This document shows, in pieces, positions 42,603-51,005 of a stretch of DNA of 64,000 nucleotides; position 1 is the first letter of the stretch, and the number at the start of each line of letters is the position of its first letter. This DNA comes from a bacterium. GTDB lineage: Bacteria > UBP14 > UBA6098 > JAFGQG01. The notes under the pieces are model-generated. The model searched no databases and had not been told where the DNA came from. It saw nothing but the letters and a program-made list of their open reading frames with translations. The DNA lies in contig JAFGQG010000066.1 in the NCBI GenBank assembly GCA_016935765.1, forward strand, positions 16,130 through 80,129. The letters run 5' to 3'. Both the position numbers and the translations under genes were made by a program.

Positions 42603-43823
42603 ATGGTCAGTGTGATTAGTATTTTGGCGGTTGTTGTTGCGCTTTACATGGCATGGAATATCGGTTCTAATGATGTTGCCAATTCGATGGCTTCCGCAGT
42701 GGGGGCAAAGGCTATTTCTTTGAGACAAGCGGTGTTTATCGCTTCAGTGCTTAACTTTGTCGGGGCTTATTTCATAGGGTCACACGTTACAGACACCGTC
42801 CGCAAAGGTATTGTGAACCCATCCCTGATAGGTGAGCCCAAATTATACATCGCCGGTGCTCTCGCTGCCCTTATCGCGGCTGGACTCTGGATAACAATAG
42901 CTACCTGGAAATCCTTACCTGTGTCAACTACCCATGCGGTCGTTGGCGCTCTGGTTGGTTTCGGTATGGTCGCTGGTGGCGCGAAAGCAGTCAATTGGGG
43001 CAAACTGGGTCAGGTCGTAGCAAGCTGGGTGATCTCACCACTATTCGCCGGTGTTTTAGCTTATATAATTTTCAGTATTATTGCTAAATTTATACTGAAA
43101 AAACAGGATTCACTCAGGGCTTTTCGAAAAGTCTCGCCATTTTTTATCTTCGCAACCTTCATGATAATATTTTCATCACTCCTTCTTAAAACTCATCTGG
43201 GTGAAAAACTAAGTTTTTCAACATCTAATAGCCTTATTATGTCAGGCGGGATTTCACTAACAATAGCATTTTTGTATTTCCTGTATATAAGAACCAGAGC
43301 CCTCGGTGAAGTGGCTGAGATCGAAAAAATGTTCAGAAAAATACAAATTTTGACTTCCTGTTACGTTGCACTTTCTCAAGGCGCGAACGACGTCGCGAAC
43401 GCTATTGGTCCTGTCGCAGGAATATTTTCAATACTCAAAACCAACAGGATTGAAATGCATGTCGAGGTTTCTTCTTTTCTTCTCGCGCTTGGGGGTGTGG
43501 GAATCATGCTGGGCATCCTCACATGGGGTTATAAAGTAATCGAAACCGTTGGTTCTAAAATAACTGAATTGAATAATTCAAGAGGTTTTACTATAGATTT
43601 TTCTGCTGCAACAAGTATATTGATTGCCTCGAAATTGGGGATGCCGGTTTCGACAACCCACGCAGTTGTAGGAGCGGTGATCGGTGTGGGATTAGCTCAC
43701 GGATTGGAAGCTGTCGATCTTAGAGTAATCAAGAAGATTTTCAGCTCGTGGATCCTTACTGTACCTATTGCCGCTGTAGTTACGATACCAATTTATTATT
43801 TCATTATTTGGATTTGGAGGTGA
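42603..43823 (+). CDS. pit: Inorganic phosphate transporter, PiT family
   Basis: A 406-residue membrane protein with the two signature repeats of the PiT family: AWNIGSNDVANSMASAVGAKAIS at the N-terminus and LSQGANDVANAIGPVAG at about residue 260, each with its partner helix LPVSTTHAVVGALVGFG and MPVSTTHAVVGAVIGVG. The central loop is cytoplasmic. It takes up phosphate (metal-phosphate complexes) using proton or sodium force. The adjacent DUF47 gene, seven bases downstream, is the standard partner. Weak ribosome site (GAAGTTTGA). No PhoB-type binding sites were recognised upstream. Confidence 0.95.
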   Translation: MVSVISILAVVVALYMAWNIGSNDVANSMASAVGAKAISLRQAVFIASVLNFVGAYFIGSHVTDTVRKGIVNPSLIGEPKLYIAGALAALIAAGLWITIATWKSLPVSTTHAVVGALVGFGMVAGGAKAVNWGKLGQVVASWVISPLFAGVLAYIIFSIIAKFILKKQDSLRAFRKVSPFFIFATFMIIFSSLLLKTHLGEKLSFSTSNSLIMSGGISLTIAFLYFLYIRTRALGEVAEIEKMFRKIQILTSCYVALSQGANDVANAIGPVAGIFSILKTNRIEMHVEVSSFLLALGGVGIMLGILTWGYKVIETVGSKITELNNSRGFTIDFSAATSILIASKLGMPVSTTHAVVGAVIGVGLAHGLEAVDLRVIKKIFSSWILTVPIAAVVTIPIYYFIIWIWR

Positions 43824-43830
43824 AAACATT

Positions 43831-44511
43831 ATGAGAATACATTTTAGAAGTCCTATCCTGATAACCTTTGGTAAATCTCCATTTGATAATCTCTTAAAGC
43901 ATGCGTCAAAAGTAACGGAGTGTATAAAATTACTGAAAGACTCGATAGTAAGTTATTCTGACGGGGATTTTGACCGCTCGTGCGAGCTAGCAAAAGAGGT
44001 TTCAAGGACTGAACACGAAGCTGATTTGATCAAAGGGAACATCAGAGCTCATTTACCCAGGGGCTTGCTGATGCCTGTGGATAAAGGCATATTTCTTATG
44101 CTGCTTAAAGAGCAGGATGCCATCCTTGATTATGCGGAGGATTCAGTGGAGTGGTTGAACATGAAAAGAGTAATTATTCCGGATGAAATAAAGCAGGATT
44201 TCCTGAACCATTTGATGAAAGTCCTGGAAGCAGTCGAAGCTTTGGAGAACGTAGTTAGCAATCTTAAGGAAATTGTGGTTGCTTCCGTTCCAACAACCCT
44301 TAGGAATTCAATAAAACAAGCAATAAAGGATGTTCATAAGAAAGAATGGGAAGCGGATAATCTGGAAAGGGTATTATCCAAAAAGATATTCGAATTGAAT
44401 ATTAGCGCTATAGACGTGTTCTTCCTGCTTAAAGCAGTAGATCTTATCGACCAGATAGCCAATCATGCAGAGAACGCAGGGGATAGGGTTAGAGCTATGC
44501 TGGCAAGGTAA
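43831..44511 (+). CDS. DUF47/PhoU-like partner of the phosphate transporter
   Basis: A 226-residue helical protein of the DUF47 (TIGR00153) family, related in fold to PhoU. It has the two half-repeats with acidic metal motifs: EVSRTEHEADLIKGNIRAHL and AIKDVHKKEWEADNLERVL, and FLLKAVDLIDQIANHAENAGDRV at the end. Proteins of this family are encoded beside PiT transporters and are thought to regulate them. It is the last gene of the plus-strand group; the ATG follows GGAGGTGAAAAC. Its stop is 11 bases from the stop of the converging MetS-like gene. Confidence 0.93.
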   Translation: MRIHFRSPILITFGKSPFDNLLKHASKVTECIKLLKDSIVSYSDGDFDRSCELAKEVSRTEHEADLIKGNIRAHLPRGLLMPVDKGIFLMLLKEQDAILDYAEDSVEWLNMKRVIIPDEIKQDFLNHLMKVLEAVEALENVVSNLKEIVVASVPTTLRNSIKQAIKDVHKKEWEADNLERVLSKKIFELNISAIDVFFLLKAVDLIDQIANHAENAGDRVRAMLAR

Positions 44512-44522
44512 CAGTTTTTTTG

Positions 44523-44666
44523 TCAGGCTGTTTCCGGCGGTTTTTCTAAATCATCAACCTTCGGTATAGCGGGTTTCTTCTGTGAAGCGATTTTCAGACA
44601 CCAGAAAAATCCACCATAAAGAACGATAGCGCCAAAAACCAGCATTATCCAGGCACCGATACCCAT
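44523..44666 (-). CDS. 47-residue MetS-like transporter small subunit
   Basis: A short frame with GGAGGT seven bases before the ATG at 44666 and a TGA at 44523. The peptide starts MGIGAWIMLVFGAIVLYGGF, a single membrane helix, continues FWCLKIASQKKP and ends in a charged tail (VDDLEKPPETA). This is the pattern of MetS-type small subunits that pair with neurotransmitter:sodium symporters (NSS), first described in the Corynebacterium MetPS methionine carrier. No NSS carrier is adjacent. It begins 16 bases after the stop of the thioredoxin-type secreted protein and may be co-transcribed. Its partner could be elsewhere or could be the SSS symporter on the other strand. Confidence 0.72.
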   Translation of the reverse strand: MGIGAWIMLVFGAIVLYGGFFWCLKIASQKKPAIPKVDDLEKPPETA

Positions 44667-44682
44667 TTTTAAACCTCCATTT

Positions 44683-46680
44683 TTATCTTAAAACTAATAA
44701 AGTTTCTACAAAATTTCGACCGTCATGGTCTATCTTTACAAGATAAATTCCTGATGGAACTCTATTTCCTGAAAGGTTCAAGCCGTTCCAACGGAATTCT
44801 ATTTTTTCTTCATTTATTAATGCTTTTGAAGCAGAATATACAAGCTTTCCTTTTATATCGAAGATGGAAAGCATAGTTTCCTCTTCACCTGAATATTTTG
44901 GAAAGTCGAATTCTATCGTGACCTCGGAATTAAAAGGATTTGGATAGCACATTACACACTCATAATCATTTGGAAGTCCAGGTGCATCCCATTCCTCGAT
45001 CCCAATACTTGGAACCATCCAGTATATGACACGATATATCAAATCGTATTGGTCGTCCTCGTCCATCATATTTTCAAGTCCGAAAGGAAGGAAGACTATT
45101 CTGTTACCTGATCTGTCGACTCTAATCCCACCGCATTTATCCTCATCGCCTCCGAACTTAAATATCGGAATGGCATGTTCATCGAAGGGGTATATGATGT
45201 CCGGTGTACAGGTATTGTACAATCTTACGAAATTGAATATACCTGTAAGAGTGTCATAATCATAACCCCGAACCCAGAATATATCGACAGTTTCACCCAA
45301 ATAACTGGCGTGCAGGTAATTGTTGATGAAATCAGTTCGACCGACGCTGTATAGATCATCCGCGATATTCTCCCCGCTTACAAATAAATTACCGTCATCA
45401 ATGAGATATTGCATTAATGTAATTTCGTCGTCCCTGTTTATTGTATTGTCGGTTGCGTCGCCAGTGAACCACATTAGCAACTCATAGTTTTCAATCATAT
45501 CAGCTCGGATTACTCCTTCATCCCTGTTTACAAGACCATAGTTGACGTCCATTTCATCGAGGATATTTCTATAGATATAAACAGTTGAATCATTACCGGA
45601 ATTATCAATGACAAGGACCGGACCGCCAGTACTTACAACGAACTCCGTCGTATCTGAATCTTCTCCAAGAAGCGCGTTAACGATCAGGTAGAATTTATTC
45701 GCGCTATAAGTTGAAGGTGAGTAAACGTTCAAAGTGATATCTTCGCCAAATCCAGCATCCAGCATCATAGTATGAGATGTCTCATGCGTCTCGCTATCAA
45801 TGACAAAATTGCCGTACCATCCATCTGAAGCATCATATTCAAGTACTATCTGGAAATTATCCTCCCGATAGCCGTTGTTCTCCAGGTCGATATGGAAGCT
45901 CTCAGAAGTGTCGGGAACCATTAGCGCTGTGGTTCTATCGGCACTGGTATAAAACCTTCTGTACATTGCGGGTAGAGTAGTTCTTGCAGCCTGGAACACT
46001 TCATGGGATGTGTATTCCTGGACGAAGACTACGACCTCCAATTCATCCTCGTTCCAATCGGGATTGGATTCATACTCGGTTTTGAAAGTGTATTCACCCG
46101 GGGTTCCCAGGTTGATTGGTAATCCTTCGCAACCTGGAATTATATTCCTCATTGCATCAAAAAAAACGGTTTGACCGTTTGGTGCGTTGTACCGGATATT
46201 GTTCTCGATTATAACATTATATAACTTGAGGCTCGAGCTGGATATGCCGCTCTCTACCGTTATGTCAGCTACGATGGTATCGTCAGCGATATAAATATCG
46301 AGGGTGATCGGTGATTCGACCTCCATCTCAGCAGTAATATATGTCTCATATTCGCTATAACTTGGGTTCATTGTGCCATCAACCCACAGATCAGGAACCG
46401 CCGAACAGCTATAGTAATAAGTACGGCATGTGTTCTCGGGTTCGTTGGCGTGGTAGAAAGGGTCGGAACCGGGAGAAGGCCACCAGACATGATACCTTAT
46501 TAATACCAGTCTGTCGGAGTACTCATCTCTTAAGTCATCTAATGCGTTATTCGCGTTTAAGCAAGGTCCGCAAGTTGTGCTTGTGATGAGTTCCCCAAGG
46601 ACTACCCTCTCCGCCGCATTAAGCTGAAAAGATAAGACCAAACCTAATAAAAAAGTTAATATCATTATTTTCCTAAACAT
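44683..46680 (-). CDS. Secreted thioredoxin-fold (Omp28-like) protein with sorting domain
   Basis: A 665-residue protein. The ATG at 46680 has GGAGGT four bases before it; the longer frame to 46692 contains that site. A signal peptide (MFRKIMILTFLLGLVLSFQLNA) is followed by a thioredoxin-like domain at about 25-220 with a CGPC active site (LITSTTCGPCLNANNALDDL) and VPDLWVDGTMN, as in Omp28-type proteins. An Ig-like domain comes next, then an amidotransferase-like alpha/beta domain (VLVIDNSGNDSTVYIYRNIL, YELLMWFTGDATDN, LIDDGNLFVSGENIADDL). It ends in a FlgD-like sorting domain (CYPNPFNSEVTIEFDFP, ETLLVLR). The same two modules recur separately in the two upstream genes. Possible disulfide or electron-transfer chemistry outside the cell; unproven. 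Confidence 0.82.
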   Translation of the reverse strand: MFRKIMILTFLLGLVLSFQLNAAERVVLGELITSTTCGPCLNANNALDDLRDEYSDRLVLIRYHVWWPSPGSDPFYHANEPENTCRTYYYSCSAVPDLWVDGTMNPSYSEYETYITAEMEVESPITLDIYIADDTIVADITVESGISSSSLKLYNVIIENNIRYNAPNGQTVFFDAMRNIIPGCEGLPINLGTPGEYTFKTEYESNPDWNEDELEVVVFVQEYTSHEVFQAARTTLPAMYRRFYTSADRTTALMVPDTSESFHIDLENNGYREDNFQIVLEYDASDGWYGNFVIDSETHETSHTMMLDAGFGEDITLNVYSPSTYSANKFYLIVNALLGEDSDTTEFVVSTGGPVLVIDNSGNDSTVYIYRNILDEMDVNYGLVNRDEGVIRADMIENYELLMWFTGDATDNTINRDDEITLMQYLIDDGNLFVSGENIADDLYSVGRTDFINNYLHASYLGETVDIFWVRGYDYDTLTGIFNFVRLYNTCTPDIIYPFDEHAIPIFKFGGDEDKCGGIRVDRSGNRIVFLPFGLENMMDEDDQYDLIYRVIYWMVPSIGIEEWDAPGLPNDYECVMCYPNPFNSEVTIEFDFPKYSGEEETMLSIFDIKGKLVYSASKALINEEKIEFRWNGLNLSGNRVPSGIYLVKIDHDGRNFVETLLVLR

Positions 46681-46716
46681 AAAAACCTCCATTTCCTCAT
46701 TGATGTATTGAAAATA

Positions 46717-48156
46717 CTATTTAGCCAGTATCATTTTAACAATTATTGTATTTTTGGCAACACTTATTTTTGCGAAATAAATTCCGTTCGGTAGAAAGTG
46801 ACCTCTCTGGTCAGTCGCATTCCACTCAAAATCATGAATTCCGGTGGTCAATTTGCCTAAATTTTGTGAATTCAGGAGTTCCCCCGTAATGTTGTAAAAT
46901 TCTACCGTTGCGGGTTCCATGGATTCATTTGCTACCGCAAACCTGATGGTTGTACTTGCATTGAAAGGATTAGGGTAATTATTAAAATCTTCGAAAGACA
47001 CTGGATGTATATTATTTTCTGTGTCTATTCCGGTCTCGATTCCGAACCAGTTCAAAACCTGTCTCATCAAGTATGCCCTGTCGTCAAAATTATCTATAGC
47101 TTCAAAAGCAAAGGAAAGGTAAACGGTTTTATACATTTCGGTTTCTATTCTGATGCCGGCATCCCCGCACAACGATTCGCCGTATGAATATTGGAAAATA
47201 GTTATTGCAGATTCATCAAAAGGGGCTATCTGGTCAGGGAAATTCATATTATCAGCCCCATCTCCGCCAACGCAAAAAAGGTATATGTCATCAGATATTA
47301 CATCATCAGGAATGCCTTCAATGTCCATCATTTCAGTAAAATCCAGATCATGATTCAAATATTCTGCATGAAGGTAATCCTGGTGGAAACTTAACCTGCC
47401 AAGTTCATCGAGCTCTTTTCCCAGATTGAAGCTGGATATGAATAATTTACCTCCATTATTCAGGAAGCTGGTTAAAGCTGTTTCATCTGCTGCTTCCAGG
47501 GTGTTATCAGTTGGTGTTCCAGTAAACCAGACTATCGCCTCGGAATAGCTTAATTCCTGTGGTGTCAGCTCCCTTTCTGTTCTATCAAAAACACCATAAC
47601 ATACATCCAGTGTATCGAGACATTGTATATAATAATATTCATAAGGGTCACCCTGATCGTCATCAACAAGGAGAACGGTAACTCCGGAGATGATTTTAAA
47701 TACGGTAGTATCGGTTTCTGATTCGCTGGAGATTATCATTGATAGCAATGCTTGACCCCGGCTGCCGAGTGGATAAGCATCCACTGTGACCGTTTCAACC
47801 TCAGCAGGGGATAGGGTCACGTCGGCAGTGAAGGGGAAACACCCGGTTTCAGTGCAAAAACTGGCAACCCATCCATCGTCAGCGTTGAGTTCGATGGTAA
47901 GTGTATATGTTTCACGGCTTGATCCGTCATTGGTTAAAGTGGTCAAGAAATCAGCGCCGCTGTCAGGGTGAATGATCTCGGTTTTGAACTCATAGTCATA
48001 AGCGAAATAGCTTGAAGCTAATGCTGTTTTTGGTTGAAATTCCCCAACGAAATTAGTTGTTGTAAATGCATATTCCCTTGTATAAGAATAAGTTACAGTA
48101 ATAATAATAGTAAAGGCAATTGCAATCGCGAATACAAACGTTATTTTATTTTTCAT
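46717..48156 (-). CDS. Secreted protein with amidotransferase-like domain and sorting domain
   Basis: A 479-residue paralogue of the C-terminal two thirds of the next gene, without the thioredoxin domain. An N-terminal membrane helix or signal (ITFVFAIAIAFTIIITVTYSYTR) leads into an Ig-like domain, then the alpha/beta domain: VTVLLVDDDQGDPYEYYYIQ, YSEAIVWFTGTPTDN, FLNNGGKLFISSFNLGKELDEL, DYLHAEYLNHDL. No Cys-His-Glu triad of a working amidotransferase is evident. A FlgD-like sorting domain closes the protein (FNNYPNPFNASTTIRF to KMILAK). Weak ribosome site (AGAG). It lies about 98 bases downstream of the PEGA lipoprotein gene and 36 bases upstream of the thioredoxin-type gene. Confidence 0.8.
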   Translation of the reverse strand: MKNKITFVFAIAIAFTIIITVTYSYTREYAFTTTNFVGEFQPKTALASSYFAYDYEFKTEIIHPDSGADFLTTLTNDGSSRETYTLTIELNADDGWVASFCTETGCFPFTADVTLSPAEVETVTVDAYPLGSRGQALLSMIISSESETDTTVFKIISGVTVLLVDDDQGDPYEYYYIQCLDTLDVCYGVFDRTERELTPQELSYSEAIVWFTGTPTDNTLEAADETALTSFLNNGGKLFISSFNLGKELDELGRLSFHQDYLHAEYLNHDLDFTEMMDIEGIPDDVISDDIYLFCVGGDGADNMNFPDQIAPFDESAITIFQYSYGESLCGDAGIRIETEMYKTVYLSFAFEAIDNFDDRAYLMRQVLNWFGIETGIDTENNIHPVSFEDFNNYPNPFNASTTIRFAVANESMEPATVEFYNITGELLNSQNLGKLTTGIHDFEWNATDQRGHFLPNGIYFAKISVAKNTIIVKMILAK

Positions 48157-48254
48157 TTTACTGCTCTTTTGGAATGTATTTATTTAATAATTACAATATT
48201 ATCTTGTGTATATAAAAAACCTGGTGAAGCAAATATAAAATGTGAATATCCCGG

Positions 48255-49448
48255 CTATTGATTTTCGATTTTCTGGGCTTGAATTACTTCCTTTGTGGAA
48301 TTATCCTGCAAGAATACCGCGAAATGAAATTCCGAGGCTGATAGGTCTTCAGGGGTTTCGTATAAGAAAGTGTGAGTTTGTTCTCCGGGTGTCAGGTTTA
48401 TGCTGGTACCCTCGGAGGTGGGTATGAAATCCCTTATTATGTTATGGAATTCCGTGAGTCCGTTCGAGCCTGGCGCGGTTTCGTATGTCCTTTCTTTTTC
48501 CATCAGAGCAATGTACAGTTTTCCCGAGAAGGATATTAATTCGTTTTCGCAGAAGATAGTAACGTGAAGGGTGTCGGATTTGACCTCTCCCCAGATCGCT
48601 ATGGATGTTGAATCCTGCAGTTTTTTCTCGAGACTGTCCATCAAAGATGCAGTATCGCTTGCATTTTCCAGGAATCGGGTTCCATCTAGGAAGACATTAG
48701 GCGCATTGATGCCGTCATAAAAAGAAATTCGGGCATTGTTCTCATCCCTTGCAATAAGGTACATCGGGTCGGTAGGAGATGGCCAGCTTACGTGATATGT
48801 GATGAGCACAACGTGGTCTTCATGCTCGCGCTGAATGGTCTCGATGAAAGGATCGACGTCAGCACAGGGCATGCAGCTAACGTTTGTATAATCCTCCAGC
48901 AGTACTTTTTTCTGAGGAGTAGTGATAGCGAAAGTAGCTAATAAAGTGTCATCTTCATTTATAATCATATCTTCGTTAACCGGATCTTCGAATCCTTCCC
49001 TGTGCACCCATACCGAATGCAAACCAGTCGGAATCTCAATAATTGCAGGAGTTGCATAGCCAGTGGGATAGCAGTCAACATAAATCTCGAGATTAGATGG
49101 ATTGGAAGAAATGTCCAGATATCCAGTGACAGGAGCTGGTGAAAGTACAAAATCGATTATGTATTCTTCCTCACCTTCCAATGTTATCGTGGTTTCTGGC
49201 GGAATAATATACATATACCTTGTTATGCCAAAGGTATGGATACCTTCTTCGAGTTCAATGGTATCCGGTGTGAAATTTCCCGTACATTCACCATTTATTA
49301 TTATTGCAGCGTTTCCCGGTATAGAGGAGAGAAAGACAGTTGTGATTCTCTCTTCATCGTGATCCTTTTTTGTGCAACCAGTGAATATCAGTAGGACTGC
49401 TATGATCGTCCAGACTACAGGCAAAAATGTATAGTTTTTCTTTAACAA
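48255..49448 (-). CDS. Lipoprotein with two PEGA domains and an Omp28-like thioredoxin domain
   Basis: A 397-residue lipoprotein. The start is TTG at 49448 with GGAGG six bases upstream; no ATG serves the signal. The lipobox is IFTGC (Cys25). Two PEGA-type domains follow (VFLSSIPGNAAIIINGECTG with GIHTFGITRYMY; LDISSNPSNLEIYVDCYPTG with GLHSVWVHREGFE), binding-type folds often near cell wall or S-layer. From about residue 180 comes a thioredoxin-like domain with VLLEDYTNVSCMPCADVDP, a CMPC active site, and APNVFLDGTRFLEN. It ends without a sorting domain, being lipid-anchored instead. Its thioredoxin half is related to the N-terminal part of the gene at 44683, so the three adjacent genes share modules. 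Confidence 0.84.
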   Translation of the reverse strand: MLKKNYTFLPVVWTIIAVLLIFTGCTKKDHDEERITTVFLSSIPGNAAIIINGECTGNFTPDTIELEEGIHTFGITRYMYIIPPETTITLEGEEEYIIDFVLSPAPVTGYLDISSNPSNLEIYVDCYPTGYATPAIIEIPTGLHSVWVHREGFEDPVNEDMIINEDDTLLATFAITTPQKKVLLEDYTNVSCMPCADVDPFIETIQREHEDHVVLITYHVSWPSPTDPMYLIARDENNARISFYDGINAPNVFLDGTRFLENASDTASLMDSLEKKLQDSTSIAIWGEVKSDTLHVTIFCENELISFSGKLYIALMEKERTYETAPGSNGLTEFHNIIRDFIPTSEGTSINLTPGEQTHTFLYETPEDLSASEFHFAVFLQDNSTKEVIQAQKIENQ

Positions 49449-49528
49449 TATTATCCTCCGATTGAAATTGATTGAGTATTACTAAACAAATATAAACAAC
49501 GCAAATAATCAAATTATTTGTTCAGATT

Positions 49529-50365
49529 TCAGGGAACTTGTTCCGTTTGAAGTTCGGGGATTCTTGTGAACATAGTGGTTTTAGTTATTGCCGGGCATGA
49601 ATTAACGCATTTCATGCACCTTATGCAATTTTCGTCTTTGGGATTCTCGTAAATTTTCACACCCATTGGGCATATTAGATAACATTTTTGGCATTTGTTA
49701 CACTGCTCTTCATCGACTGACAACTGCAGCAAACTGGTCTTATTAAAGAGGCCTAAAGTTGCTCCGAGGGGGCAGAGAATTCGGCAGAAAACCCTTTCAA
49801 TGAAAAACATAAGTATGATGAGTAGTGCTAGAATAGCTATTTTCGACCAGTACAGTATACCTATCAATGGTCTAAGTTGTTCGTGCAGTACCACCTGCGG
49901 AATTCCGCCTTCAAGAGAACCCATCGGACAGACTTTACAAAATAATGGGCTTGTAGTCAGCAGAGGAATCAGAATAACGAATCCTACTAGTATCATGTAT
50001 TTTACGTATTTTAGGAATTTTGGGACTTTTTTTATCTGCGGGATTTTCAGTTTTTTACTGATCTTATGCAAGATATCCTGAAAAAAGCCGAATGGGCATA
50101 TCCATCCACAGGGCCATCTTCCGAGTCCGAGACCTGTTATTCCAAGAAGCCCGAGTACGTAGAACGGGAATGCCTTAATGGCAAAGAAATGCTGAATGGC
50201 TCCAATTGGACACGAAACGTATGCGGAAGGGCATGCGTAGCAATTCAGAATTGGTAGGCATACCCCTTTTAAACGTCCCTGGTAGATGGACGCGCCACTC
50301 CAAAAGACCTTGATATACCCATTAGGTATAACCAAACCTAATATCTGAGTAAATATTCTCTTCAT
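49529..50365 (-). CDS. Membrane polyferredoxin, NapH-like 4Fe-4S protein
   Basis: A 278-residue inner-membrane protein with four or five helices and many cysteines. Two C-terminal 4Fe-4S sets are complete: Cys222, 225, 228, 232 (CNKCQKCYLICP) and Cys247, 250, 253, 257 (CIRCMKCVNSCP). Membrane-edge Cys-Pro pairs occur at 45, 52, 90, 146 and 198, as in NapH, NosR and RnfA-type electron conduits. It would pass electrons across or along the membrane, donor and acceptor unknown. It begins 13 bases after the stop of a 50-residue CXXC membrane protein, probably its partner, downstream of the HU gene. No ribosome site, so it may be translationally coupled to that small gene. Confidence 0.88.
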   Translation of the reverse strand: MKRIFTQILGLVIPNGYIKVFWSGASIYQGRLKGVCLPILNCYACPSAYVSCPIGAIQHFFAIKAFPFYVLGLLGITGLGLGRWPCGWICPFGFFQDILHKISKKLKIPQIKKVPKFLKYVKYMILVGFVILIPLLTTSPLFCKVCPMGSLEGGIPQVVLHEQLRPLIGILYWSKIAILALLIILMFFIERVFCRILCPLGATLGLFNKTSLLQLSVDEEQCNKCQKCYLICPMGVKIYENPKDENCIRCMKCVNSCPAITKTTMFTRIPELQTEQVP

Positions 50366-50378
50366 TCAATTGGAAATC

Positions 50379-50531
50379 TTATCCAATACCAATGCACGAC
50401 AAACATAGAATGGTACCATTAACGAAGACTTCAAGAATATCCTGATAAGCTATTCCTACAGCTATCAATAGGATAGACAGTAACAGGAGATTCAGAAATA
50501 TCAGAAATCGCGTGGTTTTTCTAGTATCCAT
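50379..50531 (-). CDS. 50-residue CXXC membrane protein, CD1871A family
   Basis: A short frame from ATG 50531 to TAA 50379. The product has one membrane helix (FLIFLNLLLLSILLIAVGIAY) and ends VNGTILCLSCIGIG, with a Cys-Leu-Ser-Cys pair at residues 43 and 46. This C-terminal C-x-x-C-I-G-I-G signature matches the CD1871A family of tiny thioredoxin-motif membrane proteins, often beside 4Fe-4S membrane proteins. It lies seven bases after the HU stop and 13 bases before the polyferredoxin start, so all three are one transcript. It may hand reducing equivalents between the polyferredoxin and periplasmic thiols; this is inference. Ribosome site is weak (AAAAGA). Confidence 0.75.
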   Translation of the reverse strand: MDTRKTTRFLIFLNLLLLSILLIAVGIAYQDILEVFVNGTILCLSCIGIG

Positions 50532-50538
50532 TCTTTTA

Positions 50539-50811
50539 TTAATCGAGCATGTCCTTGAATAGTTTGGAAACTTTAAAAACGGGAATTTGCCTCTTCGGTA
50601 TCTTTACCGGATCGCCCGTTCTCGGATTTCTCGCCATCCTTGATTTGCGTTCTTTCAGCATGAAGGTGCCGAACCGGCGTAACTCGATGCGTTCTCCCGC
50701 GATGATCGATTCCTTTATAGTATCGATCAGTTTTTCACAGATTACAGCAGTTTCAGTCTTAGTAAAACCAGTTGCGTCAGCCACCTTTTCAACAAGATCT
50801 GCCTTGGTCAT
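50539..50811 (-). CDS. hup: HU/IHF family DNA-binding protein
   Basis: A 90-residue histone-like protein. MTKADLVEKVADATGFTKTE opens the helical dimerisation part, IELRRFGTFMLKERKSRMARNPRTG is the DNA-binding arm with the conserved Arg-Asn-Pro, and IPKRQIPVFKVSKLFKD ends it. It bends and compacts DNA as a dimer. The FGTF and ARNPRTGD forms fit HU or an IHF-like homodimer; the two cannot be separated by eye. The ATG has GGAGGG upstream and a good promoter sits about 50 bases away. It heads a transcript that also carries the CXXC membrane protein and the polyferredoxin, unusual company for HU. Confidence 0.96.
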   Translation of the reverse strand: MTKADLVEKVADATGFTKTETAVICEKLIDTIKESIIAGERIELRRFGTFMLKERKSRMARNPRTGDPVKIPKRQIPVFKVSKLFKDMLD

Positions 50812-50859
50812 TTAACGTCCCTCCTTTTGATTGATTTTTAATTAGTTAAGTTAGTAATT

Positions 50860-50888
50860 ATTATAAATACTTCAGTACATTTTCGCAA
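50860..50888 (-). promoter_or_regulatory. Promoter of the HU operon
   Basis: On the minus strand TTGCGA (50888-50883) and a perfect TATAAT (50865-50860) are 17 bases apart, 49 bases before the HU ATG. The leader ends in AAAGGAGGG. The 194-base gap upstream also includes a G+C-richer stretch at about 50915-50975 that may be the end of the transglycosylase transcript; no clean hairpin was found. Confidence 0.65.
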
Positions 50889-51005
50889 GTGTTATATACA
50901 AAATGTGTTGCTTGTCTAAAGGCAACCCCGATTCATCGTGGAAACGGAATGAGTAGAACGGTCGCGTTTTTTTGCCTATTAACGCTTGCCAGTATCCGTT
51001 TTTAT

